Assembly: GCA_951800645.1 (NCBI GenBank)
Contig: CATOIK010000010.1
Location: 20,665 to 84,664, forward strand
Length of the DNA stretch: 64,000 nucleotides
Direction: 5' to 3'
Origin: an uncultured Eubacteriales bacterium
GTDB lineage: Bacteria > Bacillota > Clostridia > Lachnospirales > Lachnospiraceae
Notes under the pieces: model-generated
The model's database searches: none
What the model saw: the letters and a program-made list of their open reading frames with translations, nothing else
What the model was told of the DNA's origin: nothing
Shown: positions 43,157 through 51,616 of the stretch, one piece after another
Layout of the letters: every line of letters starts with the position of its first letter
Numbering within the stretch: the stretch's first letter is position 1
Position numbers and translations under genes: made by a program

Positions 43157-45787
43157 ATGGCAGACTGGTATCGGATTTCGGCGGATGAGGCATTGAAAAA
43201 GCTGGGCAGCAGCAGGCGGGGACTGACAGGGCAGCAGGCCGGGGAGAACCGCCGGCAGGCGGGAGACAATGTGCTGACAGAGGGGAAAAGGAAAAGTGCG
43301 TTTCAGGTATTTTTGGAGCAGTTTCAGGACCTTCTGGTAGTGATCTTGATGATTGCGGCAGTAATATCCATGCTGTCGGACAATCCGGAAAGCGCAGTGG
43401 TGATTATTGCGGTGGTTCTGATGAATGCGGTTCTGGGAACGGTGCAGCACGAAAAGGCCCGGAAATCTCTGGCCGGATTAAAAGCCTTGTCAGCGCCTTC
43501 AGCGCGGGTGCTGAGGGATGGGAAGGTCAGCCAGGTGCCTTCGTCCCAGGTGGCGCCGGGAGATGTGGTGCTTTTAGAGGCAGGAGACCTGGCGGTGGCA
43601 GACGGCAGGCTTTTGGAGTGCAGCCGGTTTCAGGTCAATGAAAGCTCTCTGACTGGGGAATCGGTAAGTGTGGAGAAGCAGGCGGCGGTCTTGAATGGAA
43701 GCGGCGCCGTACCTCTGGCGGAGCAGAGCAATATGGTGTTTTCCGGTTCTCTGGTAACCGGGGGGCGGGGCAGCATGGTGGTGACTGCCACTGGCATGAA
43801 TACGGAAATTGGAAAAATTGCAGCCCTTATGAACGCCACAGAGGACAAAAAAACGCCGCTGCAGGTCAGCCTGGATCAGTTTGGGGGACATCTGGCAGCA
43901 GTGATTATGTTAATCTGTCTTCTGGTGTTTGGTTTAAGCCTGTATCGAAAAACGCCGGTGTTAGAGGCGCTGATGTTTGCAGTGGCTCTGGCAGTAGCGG
44001 CAATTCCGGAAGCATTAGGCTCCATCGTTACCATTGTCCAGGCCATGGGCACCCAGCGAATGGCCAGAGAGCATGCCATCATCAAGGATTTAAAGGCAGT
44101 GGAAAGCCTGGGCTGTGTATCGGTAATCTGCTCTGACAAAACCGGAACGCTGACCCAGAACCGGATGACAGTGCAGCAGATCTATGCAGACGGAAAAGAA
44201 CTGCAGCCGGGGCAGCTTCATCTTTATGACCCGGTTCACCGCAGTCTTTTATACGGAGCCATTTTAAATAATGACAGCCAGATTCTGGTGTCAGGAAACG
44301 GAGCCGGAGGAAGCGAAACAGGAGGCATTGGAGACCCTACAGAGCTGGCCCTTTTAAATCTGGCGGAACCGGCCGGAATCAACCCGGAAGATCTGCGTGC
44401 TGCCATGCCGCGGCTTTCGGAGATTCCCTTTGACTCTGAGCGGAAGCTGATGACTACGGTCCATCGCTGTGACGGAGAGATACTTATGTTTACCAAAGGC
44501 GCTATGGACATGATGTTGGATAAGTGTACCCAGGTGATGACCGGGCAGGGGCATCGTCCTATGACGGCCCTGTGGCGTCAGAGGATCCAGGACCAGAATG
44601 CCTGTTGGTCTGCCAGAGGGCTTCGGGTGCTGGCTATAGGTTGCCGGACTCTTTCTGACCCGGCGTCGTCCCTAAAGGAGCAGGACTATTCCTTTATCGG
44701 TCTGATTGGCATGATGGATCCGCCCAGATTGGAATCCAGGCCCGCAGTATTAAGCGCCTGCAGGGCAGGGATGAAACCGGTGATGATTACCGGTGACCAC
44801 CGGATTACAGCCATGGCTATTGCCGGGCAGATCGGTATTTATAAAGAGGGGGATCTGTCGGTAACAGGTACGGAGCTGGACGCTATGGACGATGCTGCCT
44901 TAAGCCGGGCGCTGCCTCGGATTTCTGTCTATGCCAGGGTGTCGCCGGAACACAAGATTCGGATTGTGGACGCCTGGCAGCGGCAGGGGCATATTGTAGC
45001 CATGACCGGAGACGGCGTAAACGACGCCCCGGCCTTAAAGAAAGCGGACATCGGAGTAGCCATGGGGCTTGCAGGCACAGAGGTTTCCAAAGATGCTGCA
45101 TCCATGATTCTGACAGACGATAACTTTGCCACCATTATCAAGGCGGTGTCCAATGGACGGAATGTGTACCGGAATATTCGTCACGCAATCCAGTTTCTGC
45201 TTTCCGGCAATATGGCAGGCATTTTCAGCGTGCTGTATACTTCGCTGCTGGCGCTGCCTATGCCGTTTGCGCCGGTGCATCTTTTGTTTATCAATTTGCT
45301 TACGGACTCCCTTCCGGCCATTGCCATTGGCATGGAACCCCAGGAAGACGGGCTTTTGGAGCAACCGCCCAGGGATCCGAGGGAAGGGATTTTGACTAGG
45401 GCGTTTATGGGACGCATTTTAGTCCAGGGCGGCCTTATCGCCTTAGGAACCATGCTGGCTTATCACTGCGGTCTGGCTACCGGAGGGGCGGGAACTGCCA
45501 GTACCATGGCCTTTGCCACCTTGACCCTGGCCCGCCTGTTCCACGGCTTTAACTGCCGCAGTGAACACTCGCTGGTACAGTTGGGGCTTGGCAGCAACCT
45601 GTGGAGTGTTATGGCCTTTGAGGCCGGAGTGGTGCTTCTGGGGGCCGTCCTGTTTCTGCCGGGACTTCAGGTGCTGTTTGCAGCGGCGGATTTAAGCCTG
45701 CGGCAGTTTTTGACTGTGCTGGTGCTGGCGTTCCTTCCCACCGTAATGATTCAGGCCGGGAAGATGGGGCGGGAGGCACTTGCGTAA
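43157..45787 (+). CDS. Calcium-translocating P-type ATPase (PMCA/SERCA-like)
   Basis: A cation pump of 876 residues. The cation-ATPase N-terminal domain is followed by the actuator with LTGESVS, the phosphorylation site CSDKTGTLTQNR (Asp about 328), the nucleotide domain with FTKGAMD, and the hinge MTGDGVNDAPALKKADIG. About ten membrane segments are visible, with the calcium-type IPEALGSIVTI in M4 and NLLTDSLPAIAIGME in M6. It should export Ca2+ or a similar ion. ATG 43157 is 9 bases after GGAGG; the frame stays open upstream into trpS, but that part is not family sequence. Confidence 0.9.
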   Translation: MADWYRISADEALKKLGSSRRGLTGQQAGENRRQAGDNVLTEGKRKSAFQVFLEQFQDLLVVILMIAAVISMLSDNPESAVVIIAVVLMNAVLGTVQHEKARKSLAGLKALSAPSARVLRDGKVSQVPSSQVAPGDVVLLEAGDLAVADGRLLECSRFQVNESSLTGESVSVEKQAAVLNGSGAVPLAEQSNMVFSGSLVTGGRGSMVVTATGMNTEIGKIAALMNATEDKKTPLQVSLDQFGGHLAAVIMLICLLVFGLSLYRKTPVLEALMFAVALAVAAIPEALGSIVTIVQAMGTQRMAREHAIIKDLKAVESLGCVSVICSDKTGTLTQNRMTVQQIYADGKELQPGQLHLYDPVHRSLLYGAILNNDSQILVSGNGAGGSETGGIGDPTELALLNLAEPAGINPEDLRAAMPRLSEIPFDSERKLMTTVHRCDGEILMFTKGAMDMMLDKCTQVMTGQGHRPMTALWRQRIQDQNACWSARGLRVLAIGCRTLSDPASSLKEQDYSFIGLIGMMDPPRLESRPAVLSACRAGMKPVMITGDHRITAMAIAGQIGIYKEGDLSVTGTELDAMDDAALSRALPRISVYARVSPEHKIRIVDAWQRQGHIVAMTGDGVNDAPALKKADIGVAMGLAGTEVSKDAASMILTDDNFATIIKAVSNGRNVYRNIRHAIQFLLSGNMAGIFSVLYTSLLALPMPFAPVHLLFINLLTDSLPAIAIGMEPQEDGLLEQPPRDPREGILTRAFMGRILVQGGLIALGTMLAYHCGLATGGAGTASTMAFATLTLARLFHGFNCRSEHSLVQLGLGSNLWSVMAFEAGVVLLGAVLFLPGLQVLFAAADLSLRQFLTVLVLAFLPTVMIQAGKMGREALA

Positions 45788-45830
45788 ATGCCGACTTATT
45801 AACGGCAAAGGAGTAAAGTTGATATTCTCC

Positions 45831-45859
45831 TTGCATATGGATTTTGAGGGATGTATAAT
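45831..45859 (+). promoter_or_regulatory. Sigma-A promoter for the FAH-family gene
   Basis: TTGCAT (45831-45836), a 17-base spacer and TATAAT (45854-45859), about 90 bases before the start codon. Confidence 0.7.
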
Positions 45860-45950
45860 CAAACATAACAGTTCAAGACAGCGGAAGCGCCGATGGATAA
45901 ACTGATGTTAAACTTGAATTTGGAAGCATCTGTAAAAGGGGAGCAAAATC

Positions 45951-46844
45951 ATGAAATTAGTTACTTATGCGGTAAATCAGAAAACCAGGGTGGGAATCAT
46001 CAGTGCAGACGGGGAGTGGGTATATCCTATGGAATCCATTGGGCCGGAATACGGGACGATGCTGGACGCAGTGAAGAATCTGTGTGAGTCGGAAATGCAG
46101 CTTCTGGAGTACAGCGCTAACCAGGAGCCATATGGAATTCGGGGGGCGGCTCGTCTGACAGAGGTGACGCTATTGGCGCCGATCCCGGTTCCGGAGCAGG
46201 ATGTGATTTGCCTGGGCGTTAATTATATGGAACATGCGGCAGAGTCTGCCCGCTACAAGAAGGAAGCGTTTAACGGAGAGCGTCCCTATGCGGTTTATTT
46301 TTCCAAACGAGTAAATGAGGCGGCTGCAGACGGTGCAGTTATTCCGTCCCATGCAGACATTACGGACCGGCTGGATTATGAGGCAGAGCTGGCAGTCATT
46401 ATCGGAAAGGATGCCAGGAATATTCCGGCTGACAAGGCAAAAGACTATGTGTTCGGCTATACGATTTTAAATGATGTCAGCGCCCGCGACATTCAGAACC
46501 GGCATAAACAGTGGTATTTCGGAAAGAGTTTAGACGGAGCAACTCCCATGGGCCCCTGTATTCTTACCCGGGATTCTGTGGCTTATCCGCCTAAGCTGGC
46601 TATCCAGTCTTATGTTAATGGGGAACTGCGGCAGAACAGCAATACAGAGCTGATGATTTTTGACATCGACCACATCGTCAGTGAGCTGTCCCAGGGAATG
46701 ACCTTAAAGGCCGGAACCATTATCTCTACGGGAACTCCGGCCGGTGTGGGCATGGGCTTTGAGCCGCCCCGGTTTTTAAAGAGCGGTGATGAGGTGGTTT
46801 GCGTAGTGGAAGAAATTGGGGCGCTGCGGAATCAGGTAGAATAA
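45951..46844 (+). CDS. Fumarylacetoacetate hydrolase family protein
   Basis: A protein of 297 residues of the FAH family, whose members hydrolyse or decarboxylate acylpyruvates and oxaloacetate-like acids. The metal-site block is DYEAELAVIIG, with CLGVNYMEHA before it and GYTILNDVSARDIQ and GKSLDGATPMGP after it. The end has TLKAGTIISTGTPAGVGMG. The substrate is not readable from sequence; an oxaloacetate tautomerase or acylpyruvase role is as likely as aromatic degradation in an anaerobe. The start follows AAAGGGGAG, and a terminator follows the stop. Confidence 0.85.
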   Translation: MKLVTYAVNQKTRVGIISADGEWVYPMESIGPEYGTMLDAVKNLCESEMQLLEYSANQEPYGIRGAARLTEVTLLAPIPVPEQDVICLGVNYMEHAAESARYKKEAFNGERPYAVYFSKRVNEAAADGAVIPSHADITDRLDYEAELAVIIGKDARNIPADKAKDYVFGYTILNDVSARDIQNRHKQWYFGKSLDGATPMGPCILTRDSVAYPPKLAIQSYVNGELRQNSNTELMIFDIDHIVSELSQGMTLKAGTIISTGTPAGVGMGFEPPRFLKSGDEVVCVVEEIGALRNQVE

Positions 46845-46857
46845 AATATAATGATGG

Positions 46858-46887
46858 AAAAAGCCGCTGGGGAAAGGCGGCTTTTAT
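46858..46887 (+). terminator. Rho-independent terminator after the FAH-family gene
   Basis: AAAGCCGC pairs with GCGGCTTT around a short loop and is followed by T-rich DNA, 14 bases after the stop. Confidence 0.82.
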
Positions 46888-47000
46888 TCTACCTTTAGTT
46901 CCCAAATCCGGTCTGCGCAGTCCAGAATAGAAAAATATCCTTTTTAAATGTTGGGCAGGGTGATTTTTTTAGAAAATCAGGCAGAAATAGAAGGCTGCTG

Positions 47001-47029
47001 TTGATTTCTAACTGGTTTGTTTATATAAT
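47001..47029 (+). promoter_or_regulatory. Promoter for the sigma factor operon
   Basis: TTGATT (47001-47006), a 17-base spacer and TATAAT (47024-47029). It looks like an ordinary sigma-A promoter. I saw no clear ECF-type AAC/CGT signature, so self-activation is not evident here. Confidence 0.55.
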
Positions 47030-47099
47030 AATACAAGAGACCGTATAATGGAAATTTTTGGAAATCTGAAAGCAATAAGGAGAAAGTGGAGAGTGACAA

Positions 47100-47642
47100 A
47101 TGATTGCGTTTGCAGCAATGATAGATAATGAGAAGGATGAATCTAAGTTCTATCGGATCAATGAAGTGTATAAACGTACGATATTTTCCGTTGCTTATGA
47201 TATTACGAAAAATTATCATGACGCGGAAGATGTTATGACAGATACTCTGGTAAAGATTATTTCAATTTTAGACGATATTGACGAAGATAGTATTGAAACG
47301 AAACGGTGTAAGAATTTAATTATCACGATTGCAAAGAATACAGCCATTGATCTGTATCGGAAAAAGAAACGGGAAATGGAAGCCCTGGAAAAGTTGGATA
47401 CATACAACGCAACAGCCGGTGTAGAAGAACTGATCATTCATGTCGAGCAGATACAGGAAGTGATTGATGCTATAAACAAATTAGATGATAAATATCGGGA
47501 TGTTTTATACTTGAGAGCTTTGCATGATTTACCAGCAAAGAAGGTAGGTGCACTTTTGAATATCAGCGAGGTTAGTGTGAATATGCGGTTTATGAGAGCA
47601 AAGCAGATGCTGGCGAAACGGCTGAAGGAGCGTGAAAAATAA
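47100..47642 (+). CDS. ECF-like sigma-70 family RNA polymerase sigma factor
   Basis: A sigma factor of 180 residues with region 2 (about 20-90, including AYDITKNYHDAEDVMTDT) and region 4 (about 120-175, with the helix-turn-helix LPAKKVGALLNISEVSVNMR). There is no region 1.1 or 3, so it is of the ECF size class. Its stop overlaps the next start, which encodes the likely anti-sigma partner. The DNA is AT-richer than the neighbouring housekeeping genes. The start codon is preceded by an AAGGAG at about 47087 and GGAGAG closer in. Confidence 0.85.
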   Translation: MIAFAAMIDNEKDESKFYRINEVYKRTIFSVAYDITKNYHDAEDVMTDTLVKIISILDDIDEDSIETKRCKNLIITIAKNTAIDLYRKKKREMEALEKLDTYNATAGVEELIIHVEQIQEVIDAINKLDDKYRDVLYLRALHDLPAKKVGALLNISEVSVNMRFMRAKQMLAKRLKEREK

Positions 47643-48343
47643 TGAATAAAAAGCAGGAACAGGAACGAACAGAAATTCTGCTGAAATGGGCGCTGGAGGA
47701 AAGCCTGGAAACCGATCCTGATATGTTGAAGTACCAATCCGGAAATGATATTGAGGATTACTATGCTTTTTCAGAGGAATATGAGCGGAGACTGAAGCGG
47801 TTATACAAAATGGCAGAACGGAAAGAGCGGCGGCCTGTGCGCATGAAGAAGTTTCGGAATATGGCAGCAGGGATAGTCGTATTTTTAGGAGTCAGTATGG
47901 TGACGGTATCTCAGGTAGAAGCTTTCCGTGTACCGATTGTAAGGTTCTTTTCTTCAATCCAGAAAGAGTCTACATTTTTTGGAGCAAGAAAAGAAAATGG
48001 ACAAAAAGTTACGGAGAATTTTAAAGAATATGAACCATCCTATGTGCCAGAAGGGTATACGATTTTAGAGGTAAATGAAAAAAGTAACTGTTTACGGATA
48101 AAGTATGGAATGCCGCAGGATTCAAAGGAATACCTATTTGTATTTTATAGGAATATTGAAAGTGTATCTATTGATACAGAAGAAAGTGATTATGAAACTA
48201 TTGAAATAGCAGGGAAGCAGGCCCATTATGTACGAGAAGGGGAACGGATAAGAGTGCTTTTAGATCATGACGGACATCGGTATTATGTATCCGGAAATAT
48301 TTCTTTAGAGGAAGTGAAAAGAATTTTTGAAAGTTTGTTCTGA
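47642..48343 (+). CDS. Probable anti-sigma factor with DUF4367-like domain
   Basis: A single-pass membrane protein of 233 residues. The cytoplasmic N-terminus (about 1-75) is acidic with many charged residues, followed by a membrane segment (about 76-92) and an extracellular domain containing EPSYVPEGYTILEV, typical of DUF4367 proteins linked to sigma factors. The start overlaps the sigma factor stop by one base, so the two are translationally coupled. The role as anti-sigma factor is inferred from this context and topology. I see no zinc-binding HxxxCxxC motif. Confidence 0.72.
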   Translation: MNKKQEQERTEILLKWALEESLETDPDMLKYQSGNDIEDYYAFSEEYERRLKRLYKMAERKERRPVRMKKFRNMAAGIVVFLGVSMVTVSQVEAFRVPIVRFFSSIQKESTFFGARKENGQKVTENFKEYEPSYVPEGYTILEVNEKSNCLRIKYGMPQDSKEYLFVFYRNIESVSIDTEESDYETIEIAGKQAHYVREGERIRVLLDHDGHRYYVSGNISLEEVKRIFESLF

Positions 48344-48410
48344 TTTGTTATATATAGTTTTTTGGGGGCGTATAAAAAAACGAAATATTACAAATGAGGA
48401 GGACTCTATC

Positions 48411-48884
48411 ATGAAAAAACTAAAGAAAGCATCTTTAACAGCGTTGACTCTGATGTTATTGGCATCATCTGGGACTACAGCCTATGCAGCTATGCCTGGA
48501 GCGGCAATTACCGGACCTACCCCTTTGCCATACAGTAATGTGAGAGTTGCCAATGGAGTAACGCCTAGATGGGACCATCTGGTTATGATGTCTGCAGGAA
48601 TGGAGATTGATAATAACAAGGCTCTTATTACTGTGTGCTGTGAAGGTGATTATGAAAGAGTAGATAAAATGGTCGTTAAATGCGAACTCCAGCAGTATGA
48701 CGGCGGATGGAAGACTATAAAATCCTGGCAGGAAACCGAAAACGATTGGACAATCTTATTCGAGAAGACTTATGGTGTATACAAAAACTACAGCTATCAG
48801 ATCAAGCTGACAGCAAAGGCATATAAGAATGGTTCTCTGTTAGAAAGTGCAACCGAGTATTTCCCATATGGGTATTACAACTAA
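48411..48884 (+). CDS. Small secreted protein downstream of the sigma/anti-sigma pair
   Basis: A protein of 157 residues with a clear cleavable signal peptide: KKLKK, a hydrophobic core and AYAA near residue 25. The mature part (about 130 residues) is rich in Tyr, Trp and Lys and looks beta-rich; it has two Cys. I recognise no family. ATG 48411 follows GAGGAGG at 7 bases; a longer in-frame start is unlikely because it would remove the signal peptide. It is 67 bases after the anti-sigma gene and probably part of the same transcript, so it may be the regulated output. Confidence 0.7.
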   Translation: MKKLKKASLTALTLMLLASSGTTAYAAMPGAAITGPTPLPYSNVRVANGVTPRWDHLVMMSAGMEIDNNKALITVCCEGDYERVDKMVVKCELQQYDGGWKTIKSWQETENDWTILFEKTYGVYKNYSYQIKLTAKAYKNGSLLESATEYFPYGYYN

Positions 48885-49056
48885 ATAATATGCTTGGAAG
48901 CATAAAATATTTAGAAGGGACGATAAGGCTTGGTTATCCAGAGCGCACAGCGCGAGAAGCACTGATTTGCTGGGAATAGCGATCTTTAAAGAAACTTCCG
49001 ATTTTGACCGGGTTCTATACAGTGGCGAATGCTATTGTATACGACCCGGCATTTTT
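48885..49056 (+). terminator. Gap after the secreted-protein gene with a strong terminator
   Basis: No gene is visible. CCGGGT-TC-TATACA (49008-49021) pairs with TGTATA-CG-ACCCGG (49036-49049) around a loop, followed by ATTTTTATTT. This intrinsic terminator ends the sigma factor operon and lies immediately before a REP-like repeat. Confidence 0.7.
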
Positions 49057-49109
49057 ATTTCATAGGAAAGTTCGCCCTATGAAACAAAAACGCTCCGCGG
49101 GATGCGGAG
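49057..49109. repeat. REP-like hairpin element, copy B
   Basis: The first 41 bases are identical to 31317-31357: TTTCATAGG pairs with CCTATGAAA. Then CTCCGC pairs with GCGGAG (49093-49109) in a second hairpin. Nineteen bases of this second part match 6506-6524. So copy B joins the parts seen singly in copies A and C. Confidence 0.75.
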
Positions 49110-49251
49110 TCTGGTTCGGGGCGGCGGTTGCAGGCAAAGATTTTGACGAACAATGGTCTGCTGCGAATGGCCAATGGAGATTAAACGGAGGGATGAAAGG
49201 ATGATTATAAAAGCCAAAGGGAGACAACTTCTTTGCGAAGTGTCTCCCTTT
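49110..49251 (-). terminator. Rubrerythrin terminator and flanking gap
   Basis: No gene is seen at 49110-49215. AAAGGGAGACA (49216-49226) pairs with TGTCTCCCTTT (49241-49251), with a further ACTTC/GAAGT stem inside. Read on the minus strand it ends in GGCTTTTATAA and should terminate the rubrerythrin transcript. Confidence 0.75.
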
Positions 49252-49285
49252 GAGAGCCGTTCTTATTATAAGAAATTGTGTTAGA

Positions 49286-49822
49286 TCAATAATTCTCTGC
49301 TTTTCTCTCAAAATATGCCTTGGGATGAGCACATGCCGGGCAAACTTCCGGAGCTTCCTCGCCCTCGTGAACATAACCGCAGTTGCGGCATTTCCAGCCT
49401 AAGGGAGCGTCGCCCTTGAAGGTGCCGTCTTTTTTGTAGCTCTCCAGCAGCTTCAGATAGCGCTTTTCGTGAGCAGCTTCGATGGATGCAACCAGACGGA
49501 ACTTCTGAGCCAGGTCATGGAAGCCTTCCTCATCAGCCTCGTTTGCCATGCGGACATACATATCGGTCCACTCATCATTCTCACCGGCAGCAGCGTCCAC
49601 CAGATTTTCTTCTACGGAACCAATGCCATGGATTTCCTTGAACCACATCTTGGCGTGCTCTTTTTCCTGATCCGCAGTTTCCAGATAGAGAGCAGCCATC
49701 TGCTCATAACCGGCTTTCTTGGCAGCGGAAGCGTAGTAGGTATATTTGTTGCGGGCCTGGGATTCTCCGGCAAAAGCGTCCCAAAGATTTTTCTCAGTTT
49801 TTGTTCCAGCGTATTTAGACAT
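49286..49822 (-). CDS. rbr: Rubrerythrin, ferritin-like domain first
   Basis: A peroxide-scavenging rubrerythrin of 178 residues in the normal order. The diiron ferritin-like domain (about 1-140) has GESQARNKYTYYA, EKEHAKMWF and SIEAAHEKRY; the C-terminal rubredoxin (about 143-178) has [20 protein letters not shown] with all four Cys. It reduces hydrogen peroxide to water in anaerobes. The start is preceded by AAGGAGG. Its promoter carries the same operator as the second rubrerythrin and the PerR-like gene. Confidence 0.93.
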   Translation of the reverse strand: MSKYAGTKTEKNLWDAFAGESQARNKYTYYASAAKKAGYEQMAALYLETADQEKEHAKMWFKEIHGIGSVEENLVDAAAGENDEWTDMYVRMANEADEEGFHDLAQKFRLVASIEAAHEKRYLKLLESYKKDGTFKGDAPLGWKCRNCGYVHEGEEAPEVCPACAHPKAYFERKAENY

Positions 49823-49853
49823 AAGTGTAGTTCCTCCTTGTGATTAATTAAAA

Positions 49854-49903
49854 ATAGGAATTATTACTAATTTAATTCTAGCATATGAGGGGAGGGATGT
49901 CAA
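49854..49903 (-). promoter_or_regulatory. Rubrerythrin promoter with PerR-type box
   Basis: Minus strand: TTGACA (49903-49898), 17 bases, TAGAAT (49880-49875). Four bases further on lies a 17-bp box (49854-49870), plus-strand ATAGGAAT-T-ATTACTAA, a near-palindrome of the PerR/Fur kind placed over the transcription start. The same arrangement precedes 55133 and 55699. Confidence 0.75.
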
Positions 49904-49961
49904 GTAAATATTATCAGGCAGCAAGAAGTAACGGGAAACAATTCCGACTATTTTCCATGCG

Positions 49962-49990
49962 TTGAAAGATGCAATAAAATATAGTATGGT
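49962..49990 (+). promoter_or_regulatory. Promoter for the lipoprotein gene at 50022
   Basis: TTGAAA (49962-49967), a 17-base spacer and TATGGT (49985-49990), 32 bases before the start codon. Confidence 0.5.
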
Positions 49991-50021
49991 ATAAAATATA
50001 ATTTTTCAAAGGAGGATAACC

Positions 50022-50762
50022 GTGAAAAAGAAAGTATACATCAGCATTTGCTTGTGGTGTTTCGTTGTCATTACATTCTGTGCATGTGGAAAACAGGGCA
50101 ATCCCATTGTGCTTCCAGACAGGGAAGAAATTATGGAATCTTATCCTGCACAATTAGGAGAGGTATATGAAACTACCGTGATAGAGCAGGCAGAAGCAGA
50201 TGCCATGTGGGATAGAATGCCTATGGTAAGAGTAAATGACAAACTGTATTATGATACAGGAAGAAAAAGCTCTGTTGCTGATCGGCGCGGAAATATGGAC
50301 GGGCAAATAACATCAGAAGTTGATGGCTATGAAATCCCAACAGAAAATGATCAGTCTAATTTTGGAACAGGTTTTGGGTATCAATATGGAGAGAATGATA
50401 CATTAGAGATTTATATAAGTGAAAAATGGTATGTTTTTGAATACAGAGGGGAAAAAGAAGCATCCATAGTTAAAACTTATGAAGTGACTGATTCAGACAC
50501 TGCTTTTGCAAATGATGAACTGGTCACGATGGTTAAGTATTATGAAATGAGTGATGGCACCTGGAAAACAGATACACATACTTACCAGCATAGATTAGAA
50601 ATAACCGGGAAAATGGGTGGGTCAGAGAAAGACAGTACATTTGTATTTTTAAGCAATATAGAGAATATTACATTTGAGCAGGCATGGAAAGCAGCAGGAT
50701 TTAGTAGTTTGATGTCTGATTATTTTCAGGAGGAAGATGCAAGACTTGTGGCTCTGAAATAG
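50022..50762 (+). CDS. Unrecognised lipoprotein
   Basis: A protein of 246 residues with a lipoprotein signal: KKK, a hydrophobic core and the lipobox FCAC near residue 22. The mature protein is rich in Asp, Glu, Thr and Tyr, with a GFGYQYGENDTLEIY segment that looks beta-rich. I recognise no domain. The start codon is GTG behind AAAGGAGG, and AT-rich codons suggest it belongs to the accessory block. It is alone on its transcript, as the next gene is over 370 bases away. Confidence 0.7.
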   Translation: MKKKVYISICLWCFVVITFCACGKQGNPIVLPDREEIMESYPAQLGEVYETTVIEQAEADAMWDRMPMVRVNDKLYYDTGRKSSVADRRGNMDGQITSEVDGYEIPTENDQSNFGTGFGYQYGENDTLEIYISEKWYVFEYRGEKEASIVKTYEVTDSDTAFANDELVTMVKYYEMSDGTWKTDTHTYQHRLEITGKMGGSEKDSTFVFLSNIENITFEQAWKAAGFSSLMSDYFQEEDARLVALK

Positions 50763-51076
50763 ACATTTTTTAAGAAAAAGAGGTAAATCTAAATTGCATG
50801 ACTTTTAATATAATCAGTGCAACTTAGAGAACGCCATGCAGCTACTTCGAACCCGCAGAGCGGCTTCTCAGTGGACGGCTGTTGCCGTATGTGGATAAAA
50901 TAAAAAGAGAATCTGGCTGGAAATGCGGAGTTTCACTTAGTTAAAGATACCACACCAACTATGACGAACTCACGCTTATACAGAACTGCAAAAGATATAA
51001 AGGCTTGATGTAAGTAATAACTACTGCATCAGGCTTTTTCTTACACTATTCCTATATAAATATCTATAACGATGAA
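50763..51076 (+). other. Gap with a possible gene remnant and a terminator
   Basis: From 50828 one frame stays open for 38 codons, stops at 50942-50944 and then continues to a TAA at 51011-51013, suggesting the 3' end of a decayed gene; I cannot name it. A stem GCTTGATG/CATCAGGC with TTTTT (51003-51039) forms an intrinsic terminator around that final stop. This would fit the end of a lost gene at the edge of the accessory block. Confidence 0.35.
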
Positions 51077-51111
51077 TTGAAATTTTCACATTTTCGTGAT
51101 ATGATATCATA
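51077..51111 (+). promoter_or_regulatory. Promoter and palindromic operator of the XRE regulator
   Basis: TTGAAA (51077-51082), a 17-base spacer and TATGAT (51100-51105). The -10 is the left half of a perfect 12-bp palindrome TATGATATCATA (51100-51111). An operator sitting on the -10 suits an autorepressed helix-turn-helix gene, which is what follows. Confidence 0.6.
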
Positions 51112-51138
51112 AGTGATTACCATGTCAAGGAGGACTAT

Positions 51139-51363
51139 ATGGCTGTAACATATAAAAAACTATTTCACTTGCTGATAGACCGGGGCATCCCGACCGCCGA
51201 ATTGACGGAGAAAGCTGGATTTAGTGCTAATATTCTAACCCGACTAAGGCGTGACCAGTATGTATCTTTGGATAGTATTGAAAAGATATGTCTTGCTCTT
51301 GGTTGCAAGGTAGATGATATTCTGGACTTTAATCCCGATGAAAAGGAGAAAGAAAATGTCTGA
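51139..51363 (+). CDS. XRE/Cro-family helix-turn-helix regulator
   Basis: A small DNA-binding protein of 74 residues; the helix-turn-helix runs about 10-65 with TAELTEKAGFSANILTRL and a second helix pair IEKICLALGCKVDDILDF. Such genes commonly precede type I restriction operons and control them. The stop overlaps the next start (hsdM remnant, ATG 51356) by eight bases, confirming it was the first gene of a restriction operon. It probably represses its own promoter through the palindrome upstream. Confidence 0.82.
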   Translation: MAVTYKKLFHLLIDRGIPTAELTEKAGFSANILTRLRRDQYVSLDSIEKICLALGCKVDDILDFNPDEKEKENV

Positions 51364-51616
51364 TATTAGAAAAGAACAAGAGCGTGATGAACTCCATCGG
51401 GCGATATGGGCGATTGCCGATGAACTGCGTGGAAGCGTAGACGGATGGGATTTCAAGTCCTATGTGCTGGGCATGATGTTCTATCGCTATATATCTGAAA
51501 ACCTGACTAATTACATCAACGAGGGCGAGATTGAAGCCGGAGAAGTGGGCTTTGACTATGTACAGTTGATAAAGCAATCAAGTCCAGCTTGCAGCTTAGG
51601 TCTAAAAAGGAACTAA
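51356..51616 (+). pseudogene. hsdM: Type I restriction modification methylase, N-terminal remnant
   Basis: Only about the first 65-70 residues of HsdM remain, from SDIRKEQERDELHRAIWAIA through FKSYVLGMMFYRYISENLTN. The rest of the methylase, including the SAM-binding and NPPF motifs, is gone. After GFDYV the frame reads into an out-of-frame copy of HsdR sequence and stops at 51614-51616. The junction lies at about 51553-51568. An internal deletion that removed the end of hsdM, any hsdS and most of hsdR explains this. Confidence 0.8.

Noticed and set aside
50820..50850. A TTCGAACC-like word suggesting a tRNA T-loop.
   Set aside because: No acceptor stem, anticodon arm or CCA-compatible end could be built around it.
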